Shown here: piece after piece, positions 1-8,359 of the stretch
Position numbering within the stretch: the first letter of the stretch is position 1
How the letters are laid out: each line of letters starts with the position of its first letter
Assembly: GCA_002256185.1 (NCBI GenBank)
Contig: NKIT01000019.1
Coordinates: 1-39,125, forward strand
Reading direction: 5' to 3'
Length of the DNA: 39,125 nt
From: Rhodobacteraceae bacterium PARR1
Lineage (GTDB): Bacteria; Pseudomonadota; Alphaproteobacteria; Rhodobacterales; Rhodobacteraceae
Notes under the pieces: generated by a model
Seen by the model: the letters and a program-made list of their open reading frames with translations, nothing else
Told to the model about the DNA's origin: nothing
The model's database searches: none
Program-made: the position numbers and the translations under genes

Positions 1-1
1 T

Positions 2-424
2 GCCTCACCCCTGTCCGCCGAGCTGGCGGTCAAGGTGCTGCACGAACTTGGCGTCCCCACCGCCAAACTGCCCGCCCTGCACCACGCCGTCGCCGCGCAC
101 AGCTTTTCCGCCCGCATCCCTTGCGAAACGGTTGAGGCGCGCATCCTGCAAGACGCCGACCGGCTTGAGGCTTTGGGGGCCATCGGCCTTGTGCGGATGT
201 TCCTTGTGTCAGGCGCTTTGGGCGGGGCGGGGTTTGATGCCACTGATCCCATGGCCATGAACCGCCCTCTGGACGACCGCGCCTATGCGCTGGACCATCT
301 GGAGGTAAAGCTGTTCGGTCTGGTGGAGACGATGAACACCGCCACAGGTCGCGCCATTGCGGCGGAACGGGCCGATTGGATGGCCAGTTTCCGCACCCGG
401 TTGTTGTCCGAAATCGGGGCCTGA
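2..424 (+). CDS. HD-domain phosphohydrolase, 3' part
   Basis: The reading frame is open at the left edge of the window, so the start and the N-terminal part, including the canonical HD metal-binding residues, lie outside. The visible 140 residues contain a later segment of HD-domain proteins: an AxHSF motif (HH..AAHSFSA) followed by EARILQDADRLEALGAIG, in which the QDADRLEALG element is characteristic of the YedJ-like HD hydrolases. It is probably a cytoplasmic metal-dependent phosphohydrolase of unknown substrate. It ends in TGA and converges on the degP gene; a hairpin lies between the two. Family assignment is from motif recognition, and the substrate cannot be inferred. Confidence 0.75.
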   Translation, partial: ASPLSAELAVKVLHELGVPTAKLPALHHAVAAHSFSARIPCETVEARILQDADRLEALGAIGLVRMFLVSGALGGAGFDATDPMAMNRPLDDRAYALDHLEVKLFGLVETMNTATGRAIAAERADWMASFRTRLLSEIGA

Positions 425-447
425 AAATGCGAGGGCGCAAAGACAAA

Positions 448-473
448 GGGCGGCAAGGTTTCCCCTGCCGCCC
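448..473. terminator. Hairpin between convergent HD gene and degP
   Basis: GGGCGGCA (448-455) pairs perfectly with TGCCGCCC (466-473). On the minus strand the stem is followed by a T-rich run (TTTGTCTTTG), so it is best read as the intrinsic terminator of the degP transcript; it may also slow transcription from the HD gene. Confidence 0.6.
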
Positions 474-493
474 CGGTCACCGATGATCGCGGA

Positions 494-1987
494 TCACTGA
501 TCCAGCGGCAGCGCCACGAAACGCGGATTGCCCTCGCGCCGCACCAAGAGCAGGATCGATTTGCGCCCGCCGTCCTTGGCCTCGGCCACACGATCTTCAA
601 GGTCTTTCAGGCTGACCACGGCCTGCTGACCGGCTTCGGTGATCACATCCCCGGCGCGCAGACCCTTTTCAAAGGCATCCGATGCCTCATCCACCGCTGT
701 CACGACCAGACCTTCGCTGCCTGCGGGCATGCCGAGTTGTTCGGCATTTTCCGTGGTCAGCGGCTGAAGGGTCAGGCCCATCATCTGCTTTTCTTCCGGC
801 ACGGCAGGGTTTGCGGCGGCGGGCAGCACATCGGCAGCTTCGGCATCCTCACGGCGGCCCAGCGTCACTTGCAGTTCCACCTCTTTGCCGTCACGCATCA
901 CCAAAACCGGTACAGCCGCACCAATCGGACTGTCACCCACCGTGCGGGTCAAGGCGCGTGCATCGTCAATCGCCGTGCCATTGAAGGTGGTGATCACATC
1001 GCCCGATGCCATCCCGGCATCCTTGGCCGGACCATCGGGAACATCGGTGACCAAAGCGCCCTTTGCCTCAACCAAGCCCATCGCCTCGGCCACGTCGGGG
1101 GTCACGTCTTGGATCTTGACGCCCAACCAGCCGCGACGGGTCTGGCCGAACTCTTTCAACTGATCCACAACCTTTGACACGACATTCGACGCCATCGAGA
1201 ACCCGATGCCGATCGACCCGCCATTGGGCGACAGGATCGCGGTGTTCACGCCGATGACCTGACCCTCCATATTGAACAGCGGCCCGCCCGAGTTGCCCCG
1301 ATTGATCGCAGCATCGGTCTGGATGAAGTCGTCATAGGTGCCCTGCAATTCGCGCCCACGGGCGGACACAATGCCCGCGCTGACCGAAAAGCCCTGGCCC
1401 AGCGGGTTGCCCATCGCCATGACCCAATCGCCCACGCGCATCATGTCGGAATTGCCGAACTGGACAAAGGGCAAGGCCTCTTCGCTTTCGACCTTCAACA
1501 GTGCGATGTCCGTCTTGGGATCAGTGCCCACCAGTTTGGCGTCCAGCGTCTTGCCCGAGAAGAACTCGATCTTGATCTCATCCGCGCCGTCGATGACGTG
1601 GTTGTTGGTGACGATATAACCGTCGGCTGAGATGACGAAACCCGACCCCAGCGCCTCGGACCGGCGCGGTTCTTGCGGAGCACCGTTGCGGTCTTGGAAT
1701 TCCTTGAAGAAATCCTCGAACGGGCTGCCTTCGGGAACCATCGGCCCATCCTCGGTCGAGGCGGCGACGACGGAAGAGGTGGTGATGTTCACCACCGAAG
1801 GGCTGATCTGTTCCGCCAGATCAGCAAAACTTTCGGGCGCGCCACGCGCCTCGGACATGATCGGGGCCGAGAGGGCCAGCGACAATCCCAGAACCGCAGC
1901 CGTAAGGGCGCGTCCGGGTTGGAAGGCGGGCATCACCATCGCCGGGCGGGATGCCTTGGCGGGGGATGAGAGCAGCTTGAGTTGCAC
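494..1987 (-). CDS. degP: DegP/HtrA-family periplasmic serine protease (Do)
   Basis: This 497-residue protein is an envelope serine protease that degrades misfolded proteins. The start is GTG at 1987, preceded by AAGGAG at good spacing. A long basic leader is followed by a hydrophobic signal segment (about residues 27-45). The trypsin-like domain carries the triad His130 (TNNHV), Asp160 (DPKTDIALL) and Ser243 (NRGNSGGPL). Two PDZ domains follow (roughly 290-385 and 400-490). It lies 266 bases downstream of hflC with a hairpin in between, so it may have its own promoter as well as read-through from the rpiA-gor-hflKC transcript. Protease identity is certain; whether DegP or DegQ is the closer equivalent is not. 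Confidence 0.95.
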   Translation of the reverse strand: MQLKLLSSPAKASRPAMVMPAFQPGRALTAAVLGLSLALSAPIMSEARGAPESFADLAEQISPSVVNITTSSVVAASTEDGPMVPEGSPFEDFFKEFQDRNGAPQEPRRSEALGSGFVISADGYIVTNNHVIDGADEIKIEFFSGKTLDAKLVGTDPKTDIALLKVESEEALPFVQFGNSDMMRVGDWVMAMGNPLGQGFSVSAGIVSARGRELQGTYDDFIQTDAAINRGNSGGPLFNMEGQVIGVNTAILSPNGGSIGIGFSMASNVVSKVVDQLKEFGQTRRGWLGVKIQDVTPDVAEAMGLVEAKGALVTDVPDGPAKDAGMASGDVITTFNGTAIDDARALTRTVGDSPIGAAVPVLVMRDGKEVELQVTLGRREDAEAADVLPAAANPAVPEEKQMMGLTLQPLTTENAEQLGMPAGSEGLVVTAVDEASDAFEKGLRAGDVITEAGQQAVVSLKDLEDRVAEAKDGGRKSILLLVRREGNPRFVALPLDQ

Positions 1988-2075
1988 TCCGAACTCCTTT
2001 CGTTCAATCGGCGCCGTCGGGATGACCCAACCCCTGGCGGCGGAGCACAGATGCGATGTTGGTCAGATGGGGCCG

Positions 2076-2090
2076 GATTGCAATGCAATC
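2076..2090. promoter_or_regulatory. Perfect palindrome upstream of degP
   Basis: GATTGCA and TGCAATC flank a single central base at 2076-2090, about 90 bases before the degP start. Just beside it, the minus strand reads CCCCATCT (2065-2072), which equals the classical heat-shock sigma -10 element, but no matching -35 lies at the expected distance. A regulatory role for degP is plausible but unproven. Confidence 0.3.
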
Positions 2091-2182
2091 TCCGTCGCGC
2101 TGTCTCAAGTCAGTGTGAGGGTTGTTTCAAAAGCTGCAACCGCTGACCTCGCGACGACACCGGAAACGAAGCTGGCAAAGAG

Positions 2183-2210
2183 AAAGGGCCGACGCTTGCG
2201 CCGGCCCTTT
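2183..2210 (-). terminator. Hairpin downstream of hflC
   Basis: AAAGGGCCG (2183-2191) pairs with CGGCCCTTT (2202-2210), with an inner CGC/GCG pairing. It sits 44 bases after the hflC stop codon. The minus-strand sequence after the stem is only moderately T-rich (TCTCTTTG), so it may be a partial terminator between hflC and degP. Confidence 0.55.
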
Positions 2211-2253
2211 GGTGGGATGTTTTATCTGGCTAAGCCAAAAAACTTGGCGCCCA

Positions 2254-3144
2254 TCACTCTTGCGCGGCACCCGTGGCCGGGCGGCCAAGGTCAGACCGCA
2301 GGTAGTCAAAGAACTCGCTGTCCGGGGCCATCACTATGGACGAATTGCCCGGCTGCAAGGCGCGTTCATAGGATGTGAGCGACCGCGTGAAGGCGAAGAA
2401 TTCGGGATCACGCCCGAACGCTTCGGCATAGATTGCGTTGCGTTCGGCGTCGGCCTCACCCCGGATGACTTCGGCTTGGCGCTGTGCCTCGGACGTCAGT
2501 TCCACCACGGTCCGGTCTGCGGTCGCCCGCACCCGTTGCGCGGCTTCGCCACCGCGCGCGATTTCGTCCGCCGCCTCGCGTTCGCGTTCAGCGCGCATCC
2601 GGGCAAAGGTCGCCTCAAGGTTCTGATCCGGCAGGTCGGTGCGCGTCAGACGCACGTCAATCACGTCGATGCCAAGAGCCGAGGCTTGCGATTTGGCCAG
2701 ATCACGGATCTGGTTCATCAGACCGGTCCGATCCTCAGACAGCACGCGCCCAGATTCGACCGAGCCGAGTACCTCTTGGATGGCGGGGTTGACCAAACGG
2801 TCCAGCCGGACCGATGCGGCATCGATGCCACCGGCACCCACAGCCTCGCGGAAGCGGACCAGATCGACGATGCGCCAGCGCGTAAAAGCGTCAACCACCA
2901 GACGGCGGTCATCGGCGAGTGTAACCTCCAACGGCTGCGTCTGTAACGCCAGAATGCGGTCATCATAACGAGCCACGTCCTGAATCAGCGGCACTTTGAA
3001 GCCCAGACCGGGGGTTGCCTTGATCTGCTTGACCTGACCGAATTGCAGCACAAGCACGGTTTCGCGTTCGTCAACGATGAACACCGACGACAGCGCCAAG
3101 GCCCCGACCACCGCCAGTGCGGGAAGAATGATTGCGGCTTTCAT
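2254..3144 (-). CDS. hflC: HflC, membrane protease modulator (SPFH/prohibitin family)
   Basis: The 296-residue protein forms with HflK the large membrane complex that surrounds and regulates the FtsH protease. An N-terminal membrane segment (about residues 5-23) is followed by an SPFH domain beginning at VDERETVLVLQFGQ, and by an Ala/Glu/Arg-rich coiled coil (about 180-245) with the ADAERNAIYAEAFG motif typical of HflC, then DPEFFAFTRSL. Its start overlaps the hflK stop by one base (TGATG), so the two are translationally coupled. Length and order are normal for alphaproteobacteria. Confidence 0.95.
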   Translation of the reverse strand: MKAAIILPALAVVGALALSSVFIVDERETVLVLQFGQVKQIKATPGLGFKVPLIQDVARYDDRILALQTQPLEVTLADDRRLVVDAFTRWRIVDLVRFREAVGAGGIDAASVRLDRLVNPAIQEVLGSVESGRVLSEDRTGLMNQIRDLAKSQASALGIDVIDVRLTRTDLPDQNLEATFARMRAEREREAADEIARGGEAAQRVRATADRTVVELTSEAQRQAEVIRGEADAERNAIYAEAFGRDPEFFAFTRSLTSYERALQPGNSSIVMAPDSEFFDYLRSDLGRPATGAAQE

Positions 3145-4340
3145 CAGTTGCTCCCCCCGTCAGTCGCAGCGGCGGCGGGTGCCACCGGGCGGTTCAACTC
3201 GTTCAGCGGCAAGAAGGGCACCACGCCCTGCCCCCCGCCTTCGCCGGTCGAGACGCCGTCAAGGATGACCTTGTTCATACCGCCCAGAACCTTTTCCATC
3301 GTTTCCAGATACATGCGCTTGCGCGTCACCTCTGGTGCTTTGACATACTCCTGATAGACCGCAAGGAAGCGCGACGCCTCACCCGAGGCGGCATTGACCA
3401 CCTGCGCGCGATAGGCCTCGGATTCTTCGGTCAGGCGGGCGGCTTCACCGCGCGCGCTGGCGGTCACACGGTTGGCATACGCGTCGGCCTCTTTCTCCAA
3501 CCGGTCGCGTTCCTGTTGCGCGGCCTGCACTTCGCGGAAGGCGTCGATCACCTCACGCGGGGGGGCGGCGGTTTCAAAGTTGACGCGCACCACGTTGATG
3601 CCAGCGTTGTAGCTGTCCAATGTGGCTTGCACGTTCTGTTCCAGCGATTTCGCGATATCACCCCGGTTGCGGTTCAAGATCGGCGCAAGTTCCGACCGCG
3701 CGATGATGTCGCGCATCGCCGATTCCGCCACCGCGCGGATCGTGTCTTCGGGATCGGCAAGGTTGAACAGATACTCCGACGGATCGGACACGTTCCAGAC
3801 CACCTGAAAACCGATATCGACGATGTTCTGATCGCGCGTCAGCATCAGGCCCGTGCCTACAGTTTCGCCGCGCTGTGCGCCGATGTCGGTCTGACGTTCA
3901 CCAGAGAACTGCACGACCTCAGCCGTCACGAGGGGCCAAGGCGCGAAGTTCAGACCCGGTTCGCCGACGGCGGAAAACTTGCCAAGGAAGAGTTCAACAG
4001 AGCGTTCGTTTTGCTGAACTTGGTAAAACGACATCCAGCCCCACAGCGCCACCAAGGCCAGCGCGCCAATGGCGGCCCCCTGTTTGTTGATCAGTGGTCC
4101 GTTCGGATCACGCCCGCCACCGCCGCCACCGTTCAGGTTCGGACGACCACGCCCGCCCATCAGGACGCGCAGCTGCTCTTGCCCCTTTTTCACGATTTCG
4201 TCGATTTCCGGGATTTGCGGCCCGCCTTCGCTTGGACGACGCCCACCCCGACCGTTTTCACGGCCCTGATCGCGCCCTCCGTTCCGGTCATCATCCCCCG
4301 GACCGCTGCCGCCGCCCCACGGACCCCCGCTACCTGCCAT
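3144..4340 (-). CDS. hflK: HflK, membrane protease modulator (SPFH family)
   Basis: The 398-residue partner of HflC. A Gly/Arg-rich cytoplasmic N-terminus (residues 1-75, e.g. GSGGPWGGGSGPG and GGGGGGRDPNG) precedes a single membrane segment (about 87-105, GALALVALWGWMSFY) and then an SPFH domain starting at NERSVELFLGKF. The C-terminal part is a charged helix with REVQAAQQERDRLEKEADAYAN, diagnostic of HflK, and an Ala-rich tail. ATG at 4340 has an AAAAGGG ribosome-binding site. It follows gor by 76 bases and is coupled to hflC. Confidence 0.95.
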   Translation of the reverse strand: MAGSGGPWGGGSGPGDDDRNGGRDQGRENGRGGRRPSEGGPQIPEIDEIVKKGQEQLRVLMGGRGRPNLNGGGGGGRDPNGPLINKQGAAIGALALVALWGWMSFYQVQQNERSVELFLGKFSAVGEPGLNFAPWPLVTAEVVQFSGERQTDIGAQRGETVGTGLMLTRDQNIVDIGFQVVWNVSDPSEYLFNLADPEDTIRAVAESAMRDIIARSELAPILNRNRGDIAKSLEQNVQATLDSYNAGINVVRVNFETAAPPREVIDAFREVQAAQQERDRLEKEADAYANRVTASARGEAARLTEESEAYRAQVVNAASGEASRFLAVYQEYVKAPEVTRKRMYLETMEKVLGGMNKVILDGVSTGEGGGQGVVPFLPLNELNRPVAPAAAATDGGSN

Positions 4341-4416
4341 CGAAAAAACCCTTTTTCTGTCTGTCCGGCTTAAACTGGTGAGTCTGGGCCGGAATTCAAG
4401 CGCCTATGATCAGGCT

Positions 4417-5778
4417 TCAGCCGCGCCGCACCGGCTTTCGCATCGTGACCAACTCTTCGGCCATCGTTGGATGCACGGCGAGAGTGCGGTCGAAGTCCTC
4501 TTTCGTGGCCCCCATGCCGATGGGAATGGCGGCCAACTGGATCATCTCTCCGGCATCAGGGCCGACGATATGGCAGCCCAAAACCCGCCGTGTCGCCACG
4601 CTGACGATCAGTTTCATCAAGACCCGGCCCTGCCGCCCCGCAAACAGCGTTTTCATCGGGCGGAAGGTGGCGGCATACACCTCAATCTCTTCTTGCGCGC
4701 GGGCGGCTTCTTCGGACAGGCCCACGCTGCCAAGTTCCGGCTGGGTGAACACGGCCGAGGGGATCAGCCCATGGTCAAACCGCGTCGGCACGCCACGGAA
4801 CACCGTATCGGCAAAGGCGTGACCTTCGCGGATGGCAACCGGGGTCAGGTTGACGCGGTCGGTCACATCGCCCACGGCAAAGATCGACGGCACGGCGGTC
4901 TGCGACCATTCGTCCACCACGATCTGCCCGTTGCGGCCGAATTCCACGCCCAGACCTTCCAGCCCCAGCCCCTTGGCATTGGGCTTGCGCCCCGTGGCGT
5001 AGAGCACAAGGTCAAACTCCCGCTCCGTCCCGTTGGTGGCAACGGCGCGGATGCCGGTCGCCGTCTTTTCCAACCGCAGAACATCGGTGCCGCAGTGAAT
5101 GTCGATCCCGCGCGCCGCCATGGCGTTGGCGACATGGCCCCGCGCCTCGTCATCAAAGCCCCGCAGGATTTGCGCGCCGCGATAATACTGCGCGACCTCT
5201 ACCCCCAAGCCATGCAGGATGCAGGCAAATTCGCTGGCGATATAGCCCCCGCCCACCACCAAGGCCCGCTTGGGCAGGGTCGGCAGGTGGAACATCTCAT
5301 TCGAGGTGATGGCCAGCTCCCGCCCCGGAATGTCCGGCACGAATGGCCATCCGCCGGTGGCGATCAGGATATGCTTGGCGGTCAATCGCGTGCCATCCGA
5401 CAGGGCCACCGTATGCGGGTCGACCACCACCGCGCGGGCGTCATGGATGGTGACACCCGCGTTTTTCAGCGTGCCCCGATAGGCGTTTTCCAGCCGGTTC
5501 AGTTCGTTTTCCAACGCGGTGCGAAACCGCGTCCAGTCGAACATGCCAAGCGAGGCATCCCAGCCATAAGCACGGGCATCTTCGACGGCCTCAGGGAAGC
5601 CGCTGGCGTATACCATCAGCTTCTTTGGCACACAGCCACGGATGACACAGGTGCCGCCCATCCGCGATTCTTCGGCCAGACCGACCTTTGCCCCGCCTTC
5701 TGCCGCCGCGATCCGCGCTGCACGCACCCCGCCAGAGCCGCCGCCGATGACGAAAAGATCGTAATCGAAGGCCGTCAT
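4417..5778 (-). CDS. gor: Glutathione-disulfide reductase
   Basis: The 453-residue flavoprotein reduces oxidised glutathione with NADPH. The N-terminal FAD-binding motif is VIGGGSGGVRAAR; the redox-active disulfide is Cys44/Cys49 in GGTCVIRGCVPKK; a second nucleotide-binding fold contains VVGGGYIASEFA; the C-terminal dimerisation domain supplies the acid/base His436 in AVHPTMAEE. It could in principle be another member of the pyridine nucleotide-disulfide reductases, but the GxCxxRGCVPKK spacing and length match Gor. The start overlaps the rpiA stop as ATGA, so translation is coupled. Confidence 0.95.
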   Translation of the reverse strand: MTAFDYDLFVIGGGSGGVRAARIAAAEGGAKVGLAEESRMGGTCVIRGCVPKKLMVYASGFPEAVEDARAYGWDASLGMFDWTRFRTALENELNRLENAYRGTLKNAGVTIHDARAVVVDPHTVALSDGTRLTAKHILIATGGWPFVPDIPGRELAITSNEMFHLPTLPKRALVVGGGYIASEFACILHGLGVEVAQYYRGAQILRGFDDEARGHVANAMAARGIDIHCGTDVLRLEKTATGIRAVATNGTEREFDLVLYATGRKPNAKGLGLEGLGVEFGRNGQIVVDEWSQTAVPSIFAVGDVTDRVNLTPVAIREGHAFADTVFRGVPTRFDHGLIPSAVFTQPELGSVGLSEEAARAQEEIEVYAATFRPMKTLFAGRQGRVLMKLIVSVATRRVLGCHIVGPDAGEMIQLAAIPIGMGATKEDFDRTLAVHPTMAEELVTMRKPVRRG

Positions 5779-6560
5779 TCCATATCCGCGAAGATGTTGT
5801 CTGTCGGCGCGAATTCGATGAAATCATCGGCTTCGGTGCCTTCGTTGATGTCGCGCACCGTCACGCGCCCGTCGCCATGGCCGATCACCACGATGTCACA
5901 GATGTCGATGAAGAGACCATTTTCCACCACGCCCGGAATCTGGTTCAGCACCATCGCCACTTGGCGCGGATTGCCGATGCGCTTCAGATGCAGGTCGATG
6001 ATGTAATTCGCCTCATCCGTGATCAGGGGCTTGGCCCCGTTCATCCGCAGCGAACAGTCGCGGTTCAGCACATCAAGGCTGACCAGCGTTTCTTCGATCA
6101 AGGCCTTGGTGGTCTGCCAGCCAAAAGGGATGACCTCAACCGGCAAAGGGAATGCACCCAAGGTGCTGACTTCCTTGGCGGCATCGGCGATCACGATCAT
6201 CTGATCCGACGCGGTGGCCACGATCTTTTCCTGCAACAGTGCCGCGCCGCCGCCCTTGATCAATGCAAGGTTGGGGTCAAACTCATCCGCGCCGTCAATC
6301 GTCAAGTCCAGCCATTTGGCGTCATCGAGCGAGGCAATCGGCACGCCCAAGGACCGCGCCAATTCTGCCGTCCGTGTGGACGTCGGAACACCAATAACCC
6401 GCAACCCCTCTTCGCGGATGCGTTCGGCAAGGCAGCGCACCATCCATGCGGCCGTTGATCCGGTGCCAAGACCGACCTTCATGCCATCTTGCACATATTC
6501 GGTGGCCCGCTTGGCGGCGACGAACTTAGCCTTGTCGATCGGGTTCAACTCTGCGGCCAT
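5775..6560 (-). CDS. rpiA: Ribose-5-phosphate isomerase A
   Basis: The 261-residue enzyme interconverts ribose 5-phosphate and ribulose 5-phosphate in the pentose phosphate pathway. Hallmarks are the phosphate-binding GLGTGSTA loop near residue 31, the catalytic TIDGADEFD motif, and the IKGGGAALLQEKIV segment. The ATG at 6560 is preceded by a perfect AAGGAGG site (6569-6575 region) and further upstream by a TATAAG -10-like element (6593-6598), suggesting that the operon rpiA-gor-hflK-hflC starts here. Confidence 0.96.
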   Translation of the reverse strand: MAAELNPIDKAKFVAAKRATEYVQDGMKVGLGTGSTAAWMVRCLAERIREEGLRVIGVPTSTRTAELARSLGVPIASLDDAKWLDLTIDGADEFDPNLALIKGGGAALLQEKIVATASDQMIVIADAAKEVSTLGAFPLPVEVIPFGWQTTKALIEETLVSLDVLNRDCSLRMNGAKPLITDEANYIIDLHLKRIGNPRQVAMVLNQIPGVVENGLFIDICDIVVIGHGDGRVTVRDINEGTEADDFIEFAPTDNIFADME

Positions 6561-6592
6561 CGGCAGCCCTCCTTCGTGGCATCCTTTCGCTG

Positions 6593-6598
6593 CTTATA
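6593..6598 (-). promoter_or_regulatory. Possible -10 element for the rpiA operon
   Basis: On the minus strand TATAAG lies 33 bases before the rpiA start codon and just upstream of an AAGGAGG ribosome-binding site. No good -35 hexamer is present at 16-18 bases, so this is a weak call. Confidence 0.3.
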
Positions 6599-6637
6599 GG
6601 CAATGCCCGCCCTGCACGCGAGGGGGCAAATGTCCCT

Positions 6638-6702
6638 CGGCCCTGTCAGTTGGCCCGAAAGAGACTGGGCCGCCGCAAGGTGCCGCCAAAACGACAGGGC
6701 CG
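6638..6702. repeat. Nested inverted repeat between EF-hand gene and rpiA
   Basis: CGGCCCTGTC (6638-6647) is perfectly complementary to GACAGGGCCG (6693-6702), and inside it GGCCC (6652-6656) pairs with GGGCC (6667-6671). The arrangement could form a branched hairpin in RNA or a cruciform in DNA. It may be the 3' structure of the EF-hand transcript or part of the rpiA leader region; no T run follows. Confidence 0.4.
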
Positions 6703-6818
6703 CCCGCCACCTCACCGCCCCAGATGCCACGCGTGGTGACGGACAAGTCCCACCTGCGCAGATCGGTTTGGCGCGGCGGCGTCACGGCCCCTGATGCCAT
6801 CCCTGCCCGCGCCATATG

Positions 6819-7424
6819 TCAGCCCGCCTGTGCCGTTGCGGTCGCAAGGCTGTCGGCAACCTGCCCCACCTCGGCCAGCGTCAGGCGCCCGTCGCCGTCA
6901 AGGTCCAGCCCCATCAGTGCTGCGGCAAGCGCCGCCTCAGCCCCTTGCCCCGCTTGCAGCGCCGCCGCCTCGGCATGGGCGCGCAACTCTGCCGCCGTGG
7001 CCGTCCCATCAGCATCGCCATCCGCCGCCGCCTGCGTCAGCATCAACCGTGCGCGCGCCGTCAGGCCCAGAACGCCCCCGCGTGCCGCCGCCTCTGCCTG
7101 TGTGACCGCGCCGTCATTGTCCAGATCCGCCTCAATCAGCGGCTGCAAGGCACGGGCGCGGAAATAGGCCCGGTCCAAGGCCGCCGCCCGGTCCAGATCG
7201 GCCTGTACCAAGGCCCCATCCCGACCGTGTCCATGCACCATCCCCAGCGCCATATCGCGCCATCGGTCCGGACGTGCCGCGATCCGTTCCGCCACATCGG
7301 GGGGCAGCGCCGCCATCGCCTCTGTCACGCTGCGGGTCTGCGCCGTTGCAGGCCCGGCAAGGACCCATGCCACCAGCCACAGCCCAACCAGCGCGACCCC
7401 CTTCACTCTGTTCCGAAAATGCAT
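6819..7424 (-). CDS. Secreted EF-hand calcium-binding protein
   Basis: The 201-residue protein has a signal peptide (basic start MHFRNRVKG, hydrophobic core, cleavage probably after AGPATA near residue 28). Three EF-hand-type acidic loops are visible: DLDNDGAVTQAE (about 102-113), DGDADGTATAAE (about 134-145) and DLDGDGRLTLAE (about 173-184). A less regular loop, HGRDGALVQAD, lies before them. It is likely a periplasmic calcium-binding protein; no enzymatic domain is seen. It stands alone, divergent from the GST gene. Confidence 0.8.
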   Translation of the reverse strand: MHFRNRVKGVALVGLWLVAWVLAGPATAQTRSVTEAMAALPPDVAERIAARPDRWRDMALGMVHGHGRDGALVQADLDRAAALDRAYFRARALQPLIEADLDNDGAVTQAEAAARGGVLGLTARARLMLTQAAADGDADGTATAAELRAHAEAAALQAGQGAEAALAAALMGLDLDGDGRLTLAEVGQVADSLATATAQAG

Positions 7425-7690
7425 GATTCCGCCCCAAAGCTGCGTTCTACCGGGTCACCCTCTGCGCTCTGGGTTAACAAGCGATGAACGCCCCAAGGCA
7501 AAGGGCTGCAAGGGCACGACAGCATTCGGAATCAAATCGCAATGCCTTTGCCCTTGGCAAACGACCGCCCTGCCGCAAATCGGTCGGCAATGTCGCTTTC
7601 CGGCTGACGCCCGCCTGCGACAAAACGCATCCTGCGGGGATAACATCAGCGCCAGCGGACACTGAAAAAGACAACAAAGGGGGGAAGAAG
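7425..7690. other. Divergent intergenic region, EF-hand gene / GST
   Basis: This stretch must hold promoters for both flanking genes; no confident hexamers were found. An imperfect inverted repeat is visible: CCAAGGCAAAGGGC (7493-7506) against GCCTTTGCCCTTGG (7544-7557), complementary apart from single-base bulges. An open frame from ATG 7484 runs in phase into the GST gene but has no recognisable protein character. Confidence 0.35.
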
Positions 7691-8356
7691 TTGACCTACA
7701 GGCTTTATGGCGTGCCGGATTTTGCCAACCTTGCCGTGCATCTGGCGCTGGAAGAAACCGCTGCGCCCTATGAGGCGGTCTTTCTCGGCTCAGACGCGGG
7801 CGATCTGAAAACGCCCGACCATCTGGCGCGCCATCCCTTGGGCATGGTGCCCGCGCTGGAAACACCCGACGGCACGATGATCGAGACAGCGGCAATCCTT
7901 CTATGGCTGGCCGACCGCCACGGCAGCCTTGCCCCGACCCCGAATCATCCCGATCGCGCCGCTTTCCTGTCGGCTTTTTTCTTCACCAGCAGCAATATCC
8001 ACATCGCCGCACTGGACCTTCTGCACCCCTATCGCCCCGCAGGCGACGGCCCGGCGCGCGATGTGGCATCCGGCGCGCATGATCGGCTGATGTCCAGGTT
8101 GGCCGTGCTCGACCGGATCGCCGCAGGGAACCCCGCATGGTGGCCGTCAGACCGACCGACGATCCTGACCATCTACCTTGCCTTGCTGACCCGCTGGACC
8201 CGTGCCTTTCCGGCCTATCCCGACCTGGCGATCAACCTGTCCGACTTCCCCGCCCTGCACGCCCGCACCGCCGCGCTTGAGACCCGCCCCACCGCACAAC
8301 GCGTCGCGGCCCTGCATGGGCTGACCGGGCGCTTCCTGACCGAACCCGAAGGATAA
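7691..8356 (+). CDS. Glutathione S-transferase family protein
   Basis: The protein of about 221 residues opens with a thioredoxin-like GST N-terminal fold (LTYRLYGVPDFANLAVHLALEE, broken here by the typical Pro at the end of beta-2), followed by HPLGMVPALETPDGTMIETAAILLWLAD, the canonical glutathione-binding segment with the cis-Pro and the Glu-Thr/Ser pair. An all-helical C-terminal domain follows. I chose a TTG start at 7691 with a GGGGGAAG ribosome-binding site because homologues begin at this strand; the frame stays open back to an ATG at 7484, but the extra 69 residues look non-coding. It ends three bases before sdaA, so the two form an operon. Confidence 0.8.
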   Translation: MTYRLYGVPDFANLAVHLALEETAAPYEAVFLGSDAGDLKTPDHLARHPLGMVPALETPDGTMIETAAILLWLADRHGSLAPTPNHPDRAAFLSAFFFTSSNIHIAALDLLHPYRPAGDGPARDVASGAHDRLMSRLAVLDRIAAGNPAWWPSDRPTILTIYLALLTRWTRAFPAYPDLAINLSDFPALHARTAALETRPTAQRVAALHGLTGRFLTEPEG

Positions 8357-8359
8357 ACG

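Noticed and set aside
2065-2095. Complete RpoH promoter for degP
   Set aside because: CCCCATCT matches the -10, but no CTTGAA-like -35 is found 13-17 bases upstream, so only the palindrome is reported.
7484-7690. N-terminal extension of the GST gene from ATG 7484
   Set aside because: The 69 residues are Arg/Ala/Lys-rich without family similarity, and a TTG with a good ribosome-binding site fits the conserved start of the fold.
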